From Nocardia abscessus NBRC 100374 (GTDB lineage Bacteria; Actinomycetota; Actinomycetes; Mycobacteriales; Mycobacteriaceae), in NCBI RefSeq assembly GCF_000308455.1, contig NZ_BAFP01000110.1:1-64000 (forward strand): a stretch of 64,000 nucleotides of DNA, written 5' to 3'. Below are positions 42,207 to 51,355 of the stretch, in pieces. A model generated the notes under the pieces. That model made no database searches. It saw only the letters and a list, made by a program, of their open reading frames with translations, and was not told the origin of the DNA. The translations under genes were made by a program, and so were the position numbers. The stretch's first letter is position 1. Each line of letters starts with the position of its first letter.

Positions 42207-43853
42207 ATGGACGACAGTTCTCTGGTCTGGGACGACGGCACGCTCGTCACCATCGACCAGCGCGGACTGCCGCATGAGGTCCGTGAGCTGCGACTGAGCA
42301 CGGTCGATCAGGTCATCGACGCGATCAAGGCGCTGGCCATCCGCGGCGCGCCCGCCATCGGCATCGCGGGCGCGTTCGGCGTCGTCATCGCCACCGCCGC
42401 GCACACCGTGGACGGCGTGGTCGACGAGGCGGCGGTGCAGGCCGAGGCGGACCGGATCGCCGCGGCGCGGCCGACGGCGGTCAATCTGGCCTGGGCGGTG
42501 CGGCGGGTCCGGGCCCAGGTGGGCCGGGGGGCCGACGCGGTGCTGGCCGAGACACTCGACATGCTGGCCGAGGACGGCCGGGTCAACCGGGCCGCCGCCA
42601 CGAACGCCGCCGACCTGGTGCAGCGCCTGTGTCCGGACCGGCCGCTGCGAGTGCTCACCCACTGCAATACCGGCCGGCTCGCGACCAGCGCGTTCGGCAC
42701 GGCCATCGGCACGTTGCGGGTGCTGTCCGAGCGCGGTGCGATCGAGCAGGTCCTGGTCGACGAGACCCGCCCGCTGCTGCAGGGCGCGCGGTTGACCACG
42801 TGGGAACTCGCCGAAGCGGGTATCCCGCACCGGCTGACCATCGATTCCGCCGCCGCCTGGGCGATGGCGACCGGGCAGGTCGACTGCGTGCTGGTCGGCG
42901 CCGACCGGGTCACCGCCAACGGCGACGTCGCCAACAAGATCGGCACCTACGGTCTCGCGCTGGCCGCCCGCCACCACGACATCCCGTTCGTCGTGGTCGC
43001 CCCGGAGTCGACCCGCGATCTCGCGATGGCCACCGGCCGGGAGATCGTGGTGGAGGAACGGGCTGCGCCCGAAGTGACCGGATTCGGTGGTGTGGCAACG
43101 GCTCCCGAGCACACCGAGGTCTTCAACCCGGCCTTCGACGTGACGCCCGCCGAACTCGTGACGGCGGTGGTCACCGAGCACGGTGTGGTGCACCGATCCG
43201 ATCGGTCGCACGGGGCGGCGATCGCGGAGGTCGCACGCGAGCTGTACCGGCGCGGCTGGATGCCGGGCACGGCGGGCAACATCTCGGTGCGCACCGGCGC
43301 GACCGCCGTCGTCACCGGAAGCGGGTTGTCCAAAGGCGAACTCACCGAGGGCGACATGGTCACCGTGCGCGTGGCGGACTCCGCGCCCGTGGCCGACCAC
43401 GGACGCAAACCGTCCGCCGAGACCACGATCCACACCGCCGTCTACCGGAGCCGCCCGGCCCAGGCGGTCGTGCATATCCATCCGCCGTTCGCCACGGCAC
43501 TCGCCACCCGCTCGGCGGTTCCCGGCGCGCTCGGCACGCTGCGGATCACCGACTACGAGCTGATCAAGGGGCTCGGCGGCGGCGATCCGGCCGTCGCGGA
43601 GATCCCGGTCTTACCGAACTGGCCAGAGGTGCCGCGCATCGGTGCGGACATCGAGCGCTACCTCCTCGACCATCCGGACGCTCTGCCGGTGCTGGTCATC
43701 GCCGGGCACGGCATCACCGCATGGGGCGAGAATCTCGCTCAGGCGCGCGATCGCGCCGAATGCCTGGAAGCATTGTGTGAGCTGGTGTCCCGCACCGGCA
43801 GTCCGGCGGCGTTCGGCCCGCGCGACGATGTACTCGAGATTGGACTGACATGA
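42207..43853 (+). CDS. mtnAB: Bifunctional MtnA-MtnB fusion (methionine salvage)
   Basis: This 548-residue fusion has two parts. Residues 1 to about 325 are 5-methylthioribose-1-phosphate isomerase: IRGAPAIGIAGAFGV, LTHCNTGRLATS with the catalytic Cys, and GADRVTANGDVANKIGTY with the catalytic Asp. Residues about 330-548 are the class-II-aldolase-type dehydratase MtnB with MPGTAGNISVRTG, ETTIHTAVYRSRPAQAVVHI and a zinc His in AGHGITAWG. The two enzymes act in succession, so fusion may channel methylthioribulose-1-phosphate. ATG 42207 has AAGGA at 8 nt; ATG 42198 is less favoured. First gene of a three-gene operon. Confidence 0.93.
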   Translation: MDDSSLVWDDGTLVTIDQRGLPHEVRELRLSTVDQVIDAIKALAIRGAPAIGIAGAFGVVIATAAHTVDGVVDEAAVQAEADRIAAARPTAVNLAWAVRRVRAQVGRGADAVLAETLDMLAEDGRVNRAAATNAADLVQRLCPDRPLRVLTHCNTGRLATSAFGTAIGTLRVLSERGAIEQVLVDETRPLLQGARLTTWELAEAGIPHRLTIDSAAAWAMATGQVDCVLVGADRVTANGDVANKIGTYGLALAARHHDIPFVVVAPESTRDLAMATGREIVVEERAAPEVTGFGGVATAPEHTEVFNPAFDVTPAELVTAVVTEHGVVHRSDRSHGAAIAEVARELYRRGWMPGTAGNISVRTGATAVVTGSGLSKGELTEGDMVTVRVADSAPVADHGRKPSAETTIHTAVYRSRPAQAVVHIHPPFATALATRSAVPGALGTLRITDYELIKGLGGGDPAVAEIPVLPNWPEVPRIGADIERYLLDHPDALPVLVIAGHGITAWGENLAQARDRAECLEALCELVSRTGSPAAFGPRDDVLEIGLT

Positions 43854-44425
43854 CCCTGCTGCAGGTGATGGCCGCCGCCGACGCGGCCGACGTGCGCGTG
43901 CGTACCACCGACGACGAACGGATCGGCACCGAACTGGCCGGGCACGGCATCACCTTCGGCCGCTGGCCGGTGGTCGAGAACGCCGCGTCGGTGTCCTCCG
44001 ACGAGCTGCTGGCGCACTACGAGAAGCACGTCGCCGAGCTGAACGAGTCCGGACGCTACCGGCACATCGATATCGCCCGCATCCACCCGGACGACGCCGA
44101 CCCGCAGTGGCCCGAGATCGCCAAGGGCGCGCGCGGGAAGTTCCTCGATGAGCACCGGCACGCCGAGGACGAGGTGCGCTTCTTCGCCGCCGGACGCGGC
44201 TGCTTCTATCTGCACCTGGGCGAAGAGGTCCTCGCGGTGGTGTGCGAAGGCGGCGACCTGCTCTCGGTGCCCGCGGGCACGCTGCACTGGTTCGACATGG
44301 GCGAGCGCCCGGATTTCATCGCCATCCGCTTCTTCGAGGAAGAGGACGGCTGGGTCGGCGACTTCACCGGCGACAAGATCAGCGCGGGCTTCCCCACCCT
44401 CGACGAGCTGCTGACCGCGCCGTGA
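43850..44425 (+). CDS. mtnD: Acireductone dioxygenase MtnD
   Basis: This 191-residue cupin enzyme of methionine salvage has the metal site in DEHRHAEDEVRFF (two His and Glu) and a further His in GTLHWFDMG. With Fe2+ it forms the methionine precursor 2-keto-4-methylthiobutyrate; with Ni2+ it makes an off-pathway product. The ATG overlaps the mtnAB stop by 4 bp and its stop overlaps the mtnC GTG, so the three genes are coupled. Confidence 0.95.
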   Translation: MTLLQVMAAADAADVRVRTTDDERIGTELAGHGITFGRWPVVENAASVSSDELLAHYEKHVAELNESGRYRHIDIARIHPDDADPQWPEIAKGARGKFLDEHRHAEDEVRFFAAGRGCFYLHLGEEVLAVVCEGGDLLSVPAGTLHWFDMGERPDFIAIRFFEEEDGWVGDFTGDKISAGFPTLDELLTAP

Positions 44426-45111
44426 TCGGCGCCGTCGTCGTCGACATCGAGGGCACCACCAGCCCTACCGCGTCGGTCCGCGAAGACCTGTACGGCTATA
44501 CCCGGCAGCGGCTTCCGGGCTGGCTGGCCGAGGAAAGCCCGGCGGCGTCCACCGTCCTCGCCGCGACCAGGGAGCTGGCCGGGCAACCGGACGCGGGCCC
44601 GGCCGAGGCCGCCGCGATCCTGCGCGGGTGGCTCGACTCCGATGTGAAGGCCGAGCCGCTCAAGACCGCCCAGGGCTTGATCTGCGCGGAAGGCTTCCGC
44701 AGCGGCGCACTGCACGGCGAGTTCTTCCCGGACGTGCCACCGGCTCTCGCCGCCTGGCACGCCGCCGGGCTCGCGCTGTACGTCTACTCCTCGGGATCGG
44801 TGCACAATCAACAGGATTGGTTCGCCTTCGCCCGCGGCGGCAGCCTATCCGAACTGATCAGCGGATACTTCGATCTGTCTACGGCGGGCGGCAAACGCGA
44901 ATCCGCCTCCTACGACAAGATCGCAGGCGCCATCGGCGCGCCCGCCGAACACATCCTGTTCCTGTCCGACCACCCGGACGAACTCGATGCCGCCGTCGCC
45001 GCGGGGTGGCGGGTCGTCGGCCTGGCCCGCCCCGGGGAGCCCAATCCCCCACGGCCGCCGCACCGCTGGGTCGACACGTTCGCCGACATCGTTCCCGCCC
45101 GGATCGCCTGA
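44422..45111 (+). CDS. mtnC: Enolase-phosphatase MtnC (E1)
   Basis: This 229-residue HAD-family enzyme has motif I VVVDIEGTTSPT, motif II in YVYSSGSVHNQQ and motif III/IV with GGKRESASYDKIA and FLSDHPDELDAA. It enolises and dephosphorylates diketomethylthiopentyl phosphate to the acireductone used by MtnD. GTG start overlaps the mtnD stop. Gene order is mtnAB-mtnD-mtnC. MTA phosphorylase and the final transaminase are not in this window. Confidence 0.95.
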   Translation: MIGAVVVDIEGTTSPTASVREDLYGYTRQRLPGWLAEESPAASTVLAATRELAGQPDAGPAEAAAILRGWLDSDVKAEPLKTAQGLICAEGFRSGALHGEFFPDVPPALAAWHAAGLALYVYSSGSVHNQQDWFAFARGGSLSELISGYFDLSTAGGKRESASYDKIAGAIGAPAEHILFLSDHPDELDAAVAAGWRVVGLARPGEPNPPRPPHRWVDTFADIVPARIA

Positions 45112-45797
45112 CCCGCAGCACAAGCCTTCACCCGCTGTGCCGCAATCAGTTTCGCACTGGAAATCCGGTCTCATCGGGCATCGAGGCGACGACTACACAC
45201 CGGGCGCAGCACAGCTGGTCGACGGGTGGGGCCCGCAACCCGCGCGGCCGAGACCGCGTCCACCACCGGTCACGACCCGAGACAGTGCCACCTGGCCCAT
45301 TGCAGACAGACCCGCCACCGTGACCGGGGTGGACCGCGACGACACTCCGGGTGAATTCGTCGACGCTGGAACTCGAGCCCGCCGGGCACTGAATTCATCA
45401 GCAACAGATAATTTTCAGCGAATTGTGATTGTGCTTACAATACGTGGCGCGGAAGTCCGAGCCGAAACGCCGCGGAGGTGGTAAACCCAACGCCTACGAC
45501 GAGCGATCGGATGTGTTAACAAATGTAAAGCACTGGAGAACCCATCGTTTCCAAAGCATCACCGACCGCGCCGCGGGCGGGCTATCCGGATCCGATTCCG
45601 TACAGTTCAGAGCATATTTCCCCTGGTCGGCCCGCAGGACGGCGCCCGGATGCGACGGGCTACCGTGACCGTGACGTTGCGCCGATCTCACAACTCACCA
45701 TGCTCGCAAATGGGCTGTGAGAGAGACGTTTGGCCAGTCGTGCACGCCTCTTTACAGTCGGAACATCCACCCGATCGCACAGCTCGAAGGGGACGTC
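45112..45797. other. 686-bp intergenic region upstream of narG
   Basis: No convincing gene. It contains a near-perfect Crp-type site at 45424-45439, an AT-rich patch at 45410-45550 and a 7-bp inverted repeat TCTCACA/TGTGAGA (45686-45692, 45716-45722). The promoter of the nar operon must lie here. I did not find a clear GlnR or FNR box. Confidence 0.5.
45424..45439. promoter_or_regulatory. Crp-type site upstream of the nar operon (one mismatch)
   Basis: TGTGATTGTGCTTACA matches TGTGA-N6-TCACA at 9 of 10 positions. It lies 359 bp before the chosen narG start, far for direct activation, so a long leader or a distant start would be needed. Crp/Cmr proteins could link nitrate respiration to carbon or redox state. 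Confidence 0.4.
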
Positions 45798-48700
45798 GTG
45801 GTTAATTCCCGTACCCAGGGTCACGCACCCTCCGGCCCGGCCACCGACGCCGGGGACGCGCTCCTGCGGCTGGGGAAATATTTCCACCGGGGCGAGGTGT
45901 CGTCCGATCAGCGCACGCTGCACAAGGTCGGCGGGCGCAGCGCCGACGAGTTCTACCGCGATCGCTGGTCCCACGACAAGGTGGTGCGCTCCACGCACGG
46001 CGTGAACTGCACGGGATCGTGCTCGTGGAAGATCTACGTGAAAGACGGCGTGATCACCTGGGAGTCGCAGCAGACCGACTACCCCTCGGTGGGCGCCGAC
46101 AAGCCGGAGTACGAGCCGCGCGGCTGCCCGCGCGGCGCGTCGTTCTCCTGGTACACCTACTCGCCCGCCCGCGTGCGCTACCCCTACGTGCGCGGCACCC
46201 TGCTGGAGCTGTACCGGGAAGCCAAGTCCCGGCTCAAGGACCCGGTGCTGGCCTGGGGCGAGATCGTCGAGGACCCCGAGAAGGCGCGCAGCTACAAGGC
46301 CGCCCGCGGCAAGGGCGGATTCGTGCGCGCCGAGTGGTGGGAGGCGGCCGAAATCGCCGCTGCCGCACACGTCTACACGATCAAGCAGTACGGCCCCGAC
46401 CGGGTGGCCGGGTTCTCGCCGATTCCGGCGATGTCCATGGTCAGCCACGCCGTCGGCGCCCGGTTCATCTCGCTGCTCGGCGGCTCCATGCTGTCGTTCT
46501 ACGACTGGTACGCCGACCTGCCGGTGGCCTCGCCGCAGGTGTTCGGCGACCAGACCGACGTGCCGGAGTCCGCGGACTGGTTCGACGCCGGGTACCTCAT
46601 CATGTGGGGCTCGAACGTGCCGGTCACCCGGACGCCGGACGCGCACTACATGACCGAGGCGCGCTACCGCGGCCAGAAGGTCGTGGTGGTCTCCCCCGAC
46701 TACGCCGACAACACCAAGTTCGCCGACGAGTGGGTCCCCGCGCGTCCCGGCACCGACGCGGCGCTGGCCATGGCGATGGGCCACGTGGTGCTGAAGGAGT
46801 TCTTCGTCGAGAAGTCGACGCCGCGCTTCCTCGACTACATCAAGCGCTTCACCGATCTGCCGTACCTGATCACACTGGACGAGCACGACGGCGCGTATGT
46901 GCCCGGCAAGTTCCTCACCGCCGCCGACCTCGGGCACACCGGCGAAGGCGTGCAGTTCCAGACGGTGCTGCTGGACGCGCAGGCCGAGCCGGTGGTGCCG
47001 AACGGGTCACTCGGCCATCGCTTCGGCGAAGAAGGCGCCGGGCGCTGGAACCTCGATCTCGGGGACGTCGATCCCCTCCTGAGTCTGTATGGCCGCACCG
47101 ACGATGCTGCGGCCGTACAGATTCCCCGCTTCGACAGTGACGTCCCCGGTGTGCTCACCCGCGGTGTGCCCACCAGGACCGTCGCGGGCAAGCGGGTCAC
47201 CACGGTCTTCGATCTGCTGCTCGCGCAGTACGGCGTCGGCCGCGACGGACTGCCCGGCACGTGGCCGAGCGGCTACGACGACGCGGCCGAGCCCTACACC
47301 CCGGCCTGGCAAGAGGCCATCACCGGCGTGCCCGCCATCCAGGCGCAGCGCATCGCGCGGGAGTTCGCCGACAACGCCGACCGTTCCGGCGGCCGCTCGA
47401 TGATCCTCATGGGCGCGGGCACCAACCACTGGTTCCATTCCGACCAGATCTACCGCGCGTTCTTCACCTTGACGCTGCTGACCGGCTGCCAGGGCGTGAA
47501 CGGCGGCGGCTGGGCGCATTACGTCGGGCAGGAGAAGTGCCGTCCCGTCACCGGATGGTCCACCCTGGCCTTCGGCCTGGACTGGCAGCGCCCGCCGCGG
47601 CAGATGCAGGGCACGGTGTTCTGGTACCTCACCAACAATCAGTGGCGCTACGACCCGTTCACCGCGGAGTCGTTCGCCTCGCCGCTGGGCACGGGGAAGT
47701 TCGCCGGCCGCACGGCCGCCGACAACATCGCGCTGGCCACCCGGCTGGGCTGGATGCCGAGTTACCCGACCTTCGACCGCAACCCGCTGGACCTGGCGGA
47801 CGAGGCCGAGGCCGCGGGCAAGACCGCGCCCGAGCACGTGGTGGACGGGCTGAAGTCCGGCGACCTGCGGTTCGCCTGCGAGGACCCGGACGCGCCGGAG
47901 AACTTCCCGCGCTGCCTGACCGTGTGGCGGGCCAACCTGCTCGGATCCTCGGGCAAGGGCAACGAATACTTCCATCGCCACCTGCTCGGCGCCGACTCCA
48001 ACCTGCAGACCACCGACGCCACCGGCGTGCGGCCGCAGGAGCTGACCTGGCGCGAGACCGCCGCCACCGGCAAGCTGGATCTGCTGCTGTCGCTGGACTT
48101 CCGGATGACCAGCACCACGCTGTTCTCCGACATCGTGCTGCCCGCCGCCACCTGGTACGAGAAGCACGACCTGTCCTCCACCGACATGCACCCGTTCGTG
48201 CACGCCTTCTCCCCGGCCATCTCACCGCCTTGGGAGGCCAAGACCGATTTCGACGCCTTCCACCGGATCGCGCGCGGCTTCTCCTGGATGGCCGAGAAGC
48301 ACCTGGGCAAGCGCAAGGACATCGTCGCCGTGCCGTTGCAGCACGACTCGCCGGACGCGACGGCCCAGGCGGGCGGGCGCGTGCTGGACTGGAAAGCCGG
48401 TGAGTGCGAACCGATTCCAGGCAAGACCATGCCGAAACTGGTCGTGGTCGAACGCGACTACCCGAAGCTCGCGGAGAAGATGGCCGCGCTCGGGCCGCTG
48501 ATCGACACACTCGGCGTCACCACCAAGGGCGTCACCACCTACCCCGACCAGGAGGTCGAGTACCTGGCGGGCGTGAACGGCACGGTCGTGTCCGGCATCG
48601 CGCAGGGCCGCCCGTCGCTGGCCAAGGACACGCACGCGGCCGAGGCGATCCTCGCGCTGTCGGGCACCACCAACGGCCGACTGGCAGTGGAGGGCTTCCA

Positions 48701-49508
48701 CGCGCTGGAGCGCCGCACCGGAACCCAGCTGGCCGACCTGGCCGCCGAGCACGAGGGCAAGCGGATCACCTTCGCCGACACCCAAGCTCGTCCGGTGCCG
48801 GTGATCACCTCGCCGGAGTGGTCGGGCAGCGAGACCGGCGGACGCCGGTACTCGCCGTTCACCATCAACACCGAGCGGCTCAAGCCCTGGCACACGCTGA
48901 CCGGGCGGCAGCACTTCTACCTGGACCACGACTGGATGATCGAACTCGGCGAACAGCTGCCGATCTTCCGTCCGCCGCTGGACATGACCGCGCTGTTCCA
49001 CGAGCCCTCGATCGGCGACGTCGGCGACAAGGGCGTCACCGTGCGCTACCTGACACCGCACTCGAAGTGGTCGATCCACTCCGCCTACCAGGACAACCTG
49101 CACATGCTGACGCTCTCGCGCGGCGGGCAGACGATCTGGATGTCCGATCGCGACGCGGCGAAGATCGGTGTGGCCGACAACGACTGGATCGAGGCGATCA
49201 ACCGCAACGGCATCGTGGTCGCACGCGCCATCGTCAGTCACCGGATGCCGGAAGGCACCGTGTTCATGTACCACGCCCAGGACCGGGCGGTGGACGTGCC
49301 GCGCATCGAAGGCCTCGGCGAGGACACCAAGGGACGGGGCAAGCGCGGCGGCATCCACAACGCGCTCACCCGCATCATGATCAAGCCATCGCATCTCATC
49401 GGCGGCTACGCGCAGCAGTCCTTCGCGCTGAACTACCACGGTCCCACCGGAAATCAGCGCGACGAGGTCACCACGATCCGCAAGCGCTCGCAGAAAGTGG
49501 AGTACTGA
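45798..49508 (+). CDS. narG: Respiratory nitrate reductase alpha subunit NarG
   Basis: This 1236-residue molybdenum enzyme reduces nitrate to nitrite on the cytoplasmic side of the membrane. The N-terminal FS0 cluster ligands are visible as His67, Cys71 and Cys75 (STHGVNCTGSCSWKIY), with another Cys in YEPRGCPRGASF. The molybdenum-ligand Asp lies in the SFYDWYADLPVASPQVFGDQ region. Length equals that of mycobacterial NarG. The GTG at 45798 has GAAGGGG; an upstream GTG adds 27 non-conserved residues. First gene of narGHJI. Confidence 0.97.
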   Translation: MVNSRTQGHAPSGPATDAGDALLRLGKYFHRGEVSSDQRTLHKVGGRSADEFYRDRWSHDKVVRSTHGVNCTGSCSWKIYVKDGVITWESQQTDYPSVGADKPEYEPRGCPRGASFSWYTYSPARVRYPYVRGTLLELYREAKSRLKDPVLAWGEIVEDPEKARSYKAARGKGGFVRAEWWEAAEIAAAAHVYTIKQYGPDRVAGFSPIPAMSMVSHAVGARFISLLGGSMLSFYDWYADLPVASPQVFGDQTDVPESADWFDAGYLIMWGSNVPVTRTPDAHYMTEARYRGQKVVVVSPDYADNTKFADEWVPARPGTDAALAMAMGHVVLKEFFVEKSTPRFLDYIKRFTDLPYLITLDEHDGAYVPGKFLTAADLGHTGEGVQFQTVLLDAQAEPVVPNGSLGHRFGEEGAGRWNLDLGDVDPLLSLYGRTDDAAAVQIPRFDSDVPGVLTRGVPTRTVAGKRVTTVFDLLLAQYGVGRDGLPGTWPSGYDDAAEPYTPAWQEAITGVPAIQAQRIAREFADNADRSGGRSMILMGAGTNHWFHSDQIYRAFFTLTLLTGCQGVNGGGWAHYVGQEKCRPVTGWSTLAFGLDWQRPPRQMQGTVFWYLTNNQWRYDPFTAESFASPLGTGKFAGRTAADNIALATRLGWMPSYPTFDRNPLDLADEAEAAGKTAPEHVVDGLKSGDLRFACEDPDAPENFPRCLTVWRANLLGSSGKGNEYFHRHLLGADSNLQTTDATGVRPQELTWRETAATGKLDLLLSLDFRMTSTTLFSDIVLPAATWYEKHDLSSTDMHPFVHAFSPAISPPWEAKTDFDAFHRIARGFSWMAEKHLGKRKDIVAVPLQHDSPDATAQAGGRVLDWKAGECEPIPGKTMPKLVVVERDYPKLAEKMAALGPLIDTLGVTTKGVTTYPDQEVEYLAGVNGTVVSGIAQGRPSLAKDTHAAEAILALSGTTNGRLAVEGFHALERRTGTQLADLAAEHEGKRITFADTQARPVPVITSPEWSGSETGGRRYSPFTINTERLKPWHTLTGRQHFYLDHDWMIELGEQLPIFRPPLDMTALFHEPSIGDVGDKGVTVRYLTPHSKWSIHSAYQDNLHMLTLSRGGQTIWMSDRDAAKIGVADNDWIEAINRNGIVVARAIVSHRMPEGTVFMYHAQDRAVDVPRIEGLGEDTKGRGKRGGIHNALTRIMIKPSHLIGGYAQQSFALNYHGPTGNQRDEVTTIRKRSQKVEY

Positions 49509-49509
49509 C

Positions 49510-49569
49510 ATGAGCGAGCCAGGCACGAGGACACCCCACGCACCCACCGACGCGAGAAAGCGGTACTGA
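49510..49569 (+). CDS. Tiny ORF between narG and narH
   Basis: A 19-codon frame encoding MSEPGTRTPHAPTDARKRY starts 1 nt after the narG stop and ends 1 nt before the narH ATG. The junctions before and after are near-identical (GTACTGACATG at 49502-49512 and 49563-49573). It could be a spacer translated to carry ribosomes from narG to narH, or the result of a short duplication of the narH start. No function is known. Confidence 0.35.
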   Translation: MSEPGTRTPHAPTDARKRY

Positions 49570-49570
49570 C

Positions 49571-51355
49571 ATGCGCGTCATGGCACAGCTGGCCATGGTG
49601 ATGAACCTGGACAAGTGCATCGGCTGCCATACCTGCTCGGTCACCTGCAAGCAGGCCTGGACCAACCGCGGCGGCACCGAGTACGTCTGGTTCAACAACG
49701 TGGAGACCCGCCCCGGGCAGGGCTACCCGCGGCAATACCAGGACCAGGAGAAGTGGAAGGGCGGCTGGACGCTGAACAAGCGCGGCAAGCTCACCCTGAA
49801 GTCCGGGTCCCGGCTGAAGCGGCTGCTGAACATCTTCGCCAACCCCGATCTGCCCACGGTCGAGGACTACTACGAGCCGTGGAGCTACGACTACGACAAC
49901 CTGCTGTCCTCGCCGCCGATGGACACGACACCGGTGGCGCGGCCCAAATCGCTGATCACCGGCGAGGACACGAACGTCACGTGGGGCGCCAACTGGGACG
50001 ACGACCTCGGCTCCGGCCCCGAGCAGGTCGGCCGGGACCCGCTGCTGGCGAAGCTGTCCGACCAGGTGAAGCTGGAGTTCGAAGAGACCTTCATGTTCTA
50101 CCTGCCGCGGATCTGCGAGCACTGCCTGAATCCGTCGTGCGCGGCGTCGTGTCCTTCCGGCGCGATCTACAAGCGCGCGGAAGACGGCATCGTGCTGGTG
50201 GACCAGGACAAGTGCCGCGGCTGGCGGCAGTGCGTGTCGGGCTGCCCGTACAAGAAGATCTACTTCAACCACAAGACGGGCAAGGCGGAGAAGTGCACCT
50301 TCTGCTACCCGCGCGTGGAGGTCGGCATACCCACGGTGTGCTCGGAGACCTGCGTGGGGCGGCTGCGCTACATCGGCGTCATGCTCTACGACGCCGACGC
50401 CGTACTGGAGGCCGCGTCGGTCACCGAGGACAAGGATCTCTACCCGTCCCAGCTCGGTGTGTTCCTCAACCCCCATGATCCGCGGGTGATCGCCGAGGCG
50501 GAACGGGCCGGGATCTCGCCGGAATGGATTCAGGCGGCCCAGGATTCGCCGGTCTACAAGCTGATCGTCGACTACCAGATCGCGCTGCCGCTGCATCCGG
50601 AGTACCGCACCATGCCGATGGTCTGGTACGTGCCGCCGCTGTCGCCGGTGGTGGACGTGCTCACCGAGACGGGCCACGACGGCGAGAACGCGTCGAACCT
50701 GTTCGGCGCCATCGACGCGTTGCGCATTCCGGTGGAGTACCTGGCCGAGTTGTTCACCGCGGGCGACGTGGGGCCGGTGCGCGCGTCGTTGCAGCGCCTC
50801 GCGGCGATGCGCTCGTTCATGCGGTCGGTGAACCTCGGGGAGGAGCCCGATCCCTCGATCGCGCCGTCGGTGCGGCTGGAGCCGGAAGAGATCGAGGCGA
50901 TGTACCGGCTGCTGGCCATCGCCAAGTACGAGCACCGCTACGTGATCCCGACCGGCGCGGGAGCCCGTGCGCACGAACTGGATTCGCTCGCCACCGGATG
51001 CAGCCTGGACACCGACGGCGGGCCGGGTATGACGGCGTTCGACCAGATGGTGGAGAAATTCCACCTCACCGACAGCAACGAAGCCGCGCCGCAAGAGAAG
51101 TCGTCCCGGATCAACTTGCTGAACTGGGACGGCAAGAGCACCGAGGGCTTGCTGCCGACGAACGGGCAGGCGGACGACACCTCCGACGGGCACCCGAACG
51201 GCGCGTCCAACGGGCAGGCGAACGGCACCGTCAACGGGCACACGAACGGCGCGTCCAACGGCGGGCAGCCGAACGACGCCGGCAACGGGCACGCCGACGG
51301 TACGGGTGACGCGACCGTCGCGGGCGACCCGGCCTCGACCGGAGCAGGCCGATGA
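49571..51355 (+). CDS. narH: Nitrate reductase beta subunit NarH
   Basis: This 594-residue Fe-S subunit passes electrons from NarI to NarG. Four cluster motifs are visible: CIGCHTCSVTCK (C16, C19, C22, C26), CEHCLNPSCAASCPSG, CRGWRQCVSGCPYKK (Trp for one Cys, giving a 3Fe-4S cluster) and CTFCYPRVEVGIPTVCSETC. The last about 65 residues are a low-complexity tail of NG-rich repeats (DGHPNGASNGQANGTVNGHT) not found in ordinary NarH. Its stop overlaps narJ by 4 bp. Confidence 0.96.
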   Translation: MRVMAQLAMVMNLDKCIGCHTCSVTCKQAWTNRGGTEYVWFNNVETRPGQGYPRQYQDQEKWKGGWTLNKRGKLTLKSGSRLKRLLNIFANPDLPTVEDYYEPWSYDYDNLLSSPPMDTTPVARPKSLITGEDTNVTWGANWDDDLGSGPEQVGRDPLLAKLSDQVKLEFEETFMFYLPRICEHCLNPSCAASCPSGAIYKRAEDGIVLVDQDKCRGWRQCVSGCPYKKIYFNHKTGKAEKCTFCYPRVEVGIPTVCSETCVGRLRYIGVMLYDADAVLEAASVTEDKDLYPSQLGVFLNPHDPRVIAEAERAGISPEWIQAAQDSPVYKLIVDYQIALPLHPEYRTMPMVWYVPPLSPVVDVLTETGHDGENASNLFGAIDALRIPVEYLAELFTAGDVGPVRASLQRLAAMRSFMRSVNLGEEPDPSIAPSVRLEPEEIEAMYRLLAIAKYEHRYVIPTGAGARAHELDSLATGCSLDTDGGPGMTAFDQMVEKFHLTDSNEAAPQEKSSRINLLNWDGKSTEGLLPTNGQADDTSDGHPNGASNGQANGTVNGHTNGASNGGQPNDAGNGHADGTGDATVAGDPASTGAGR

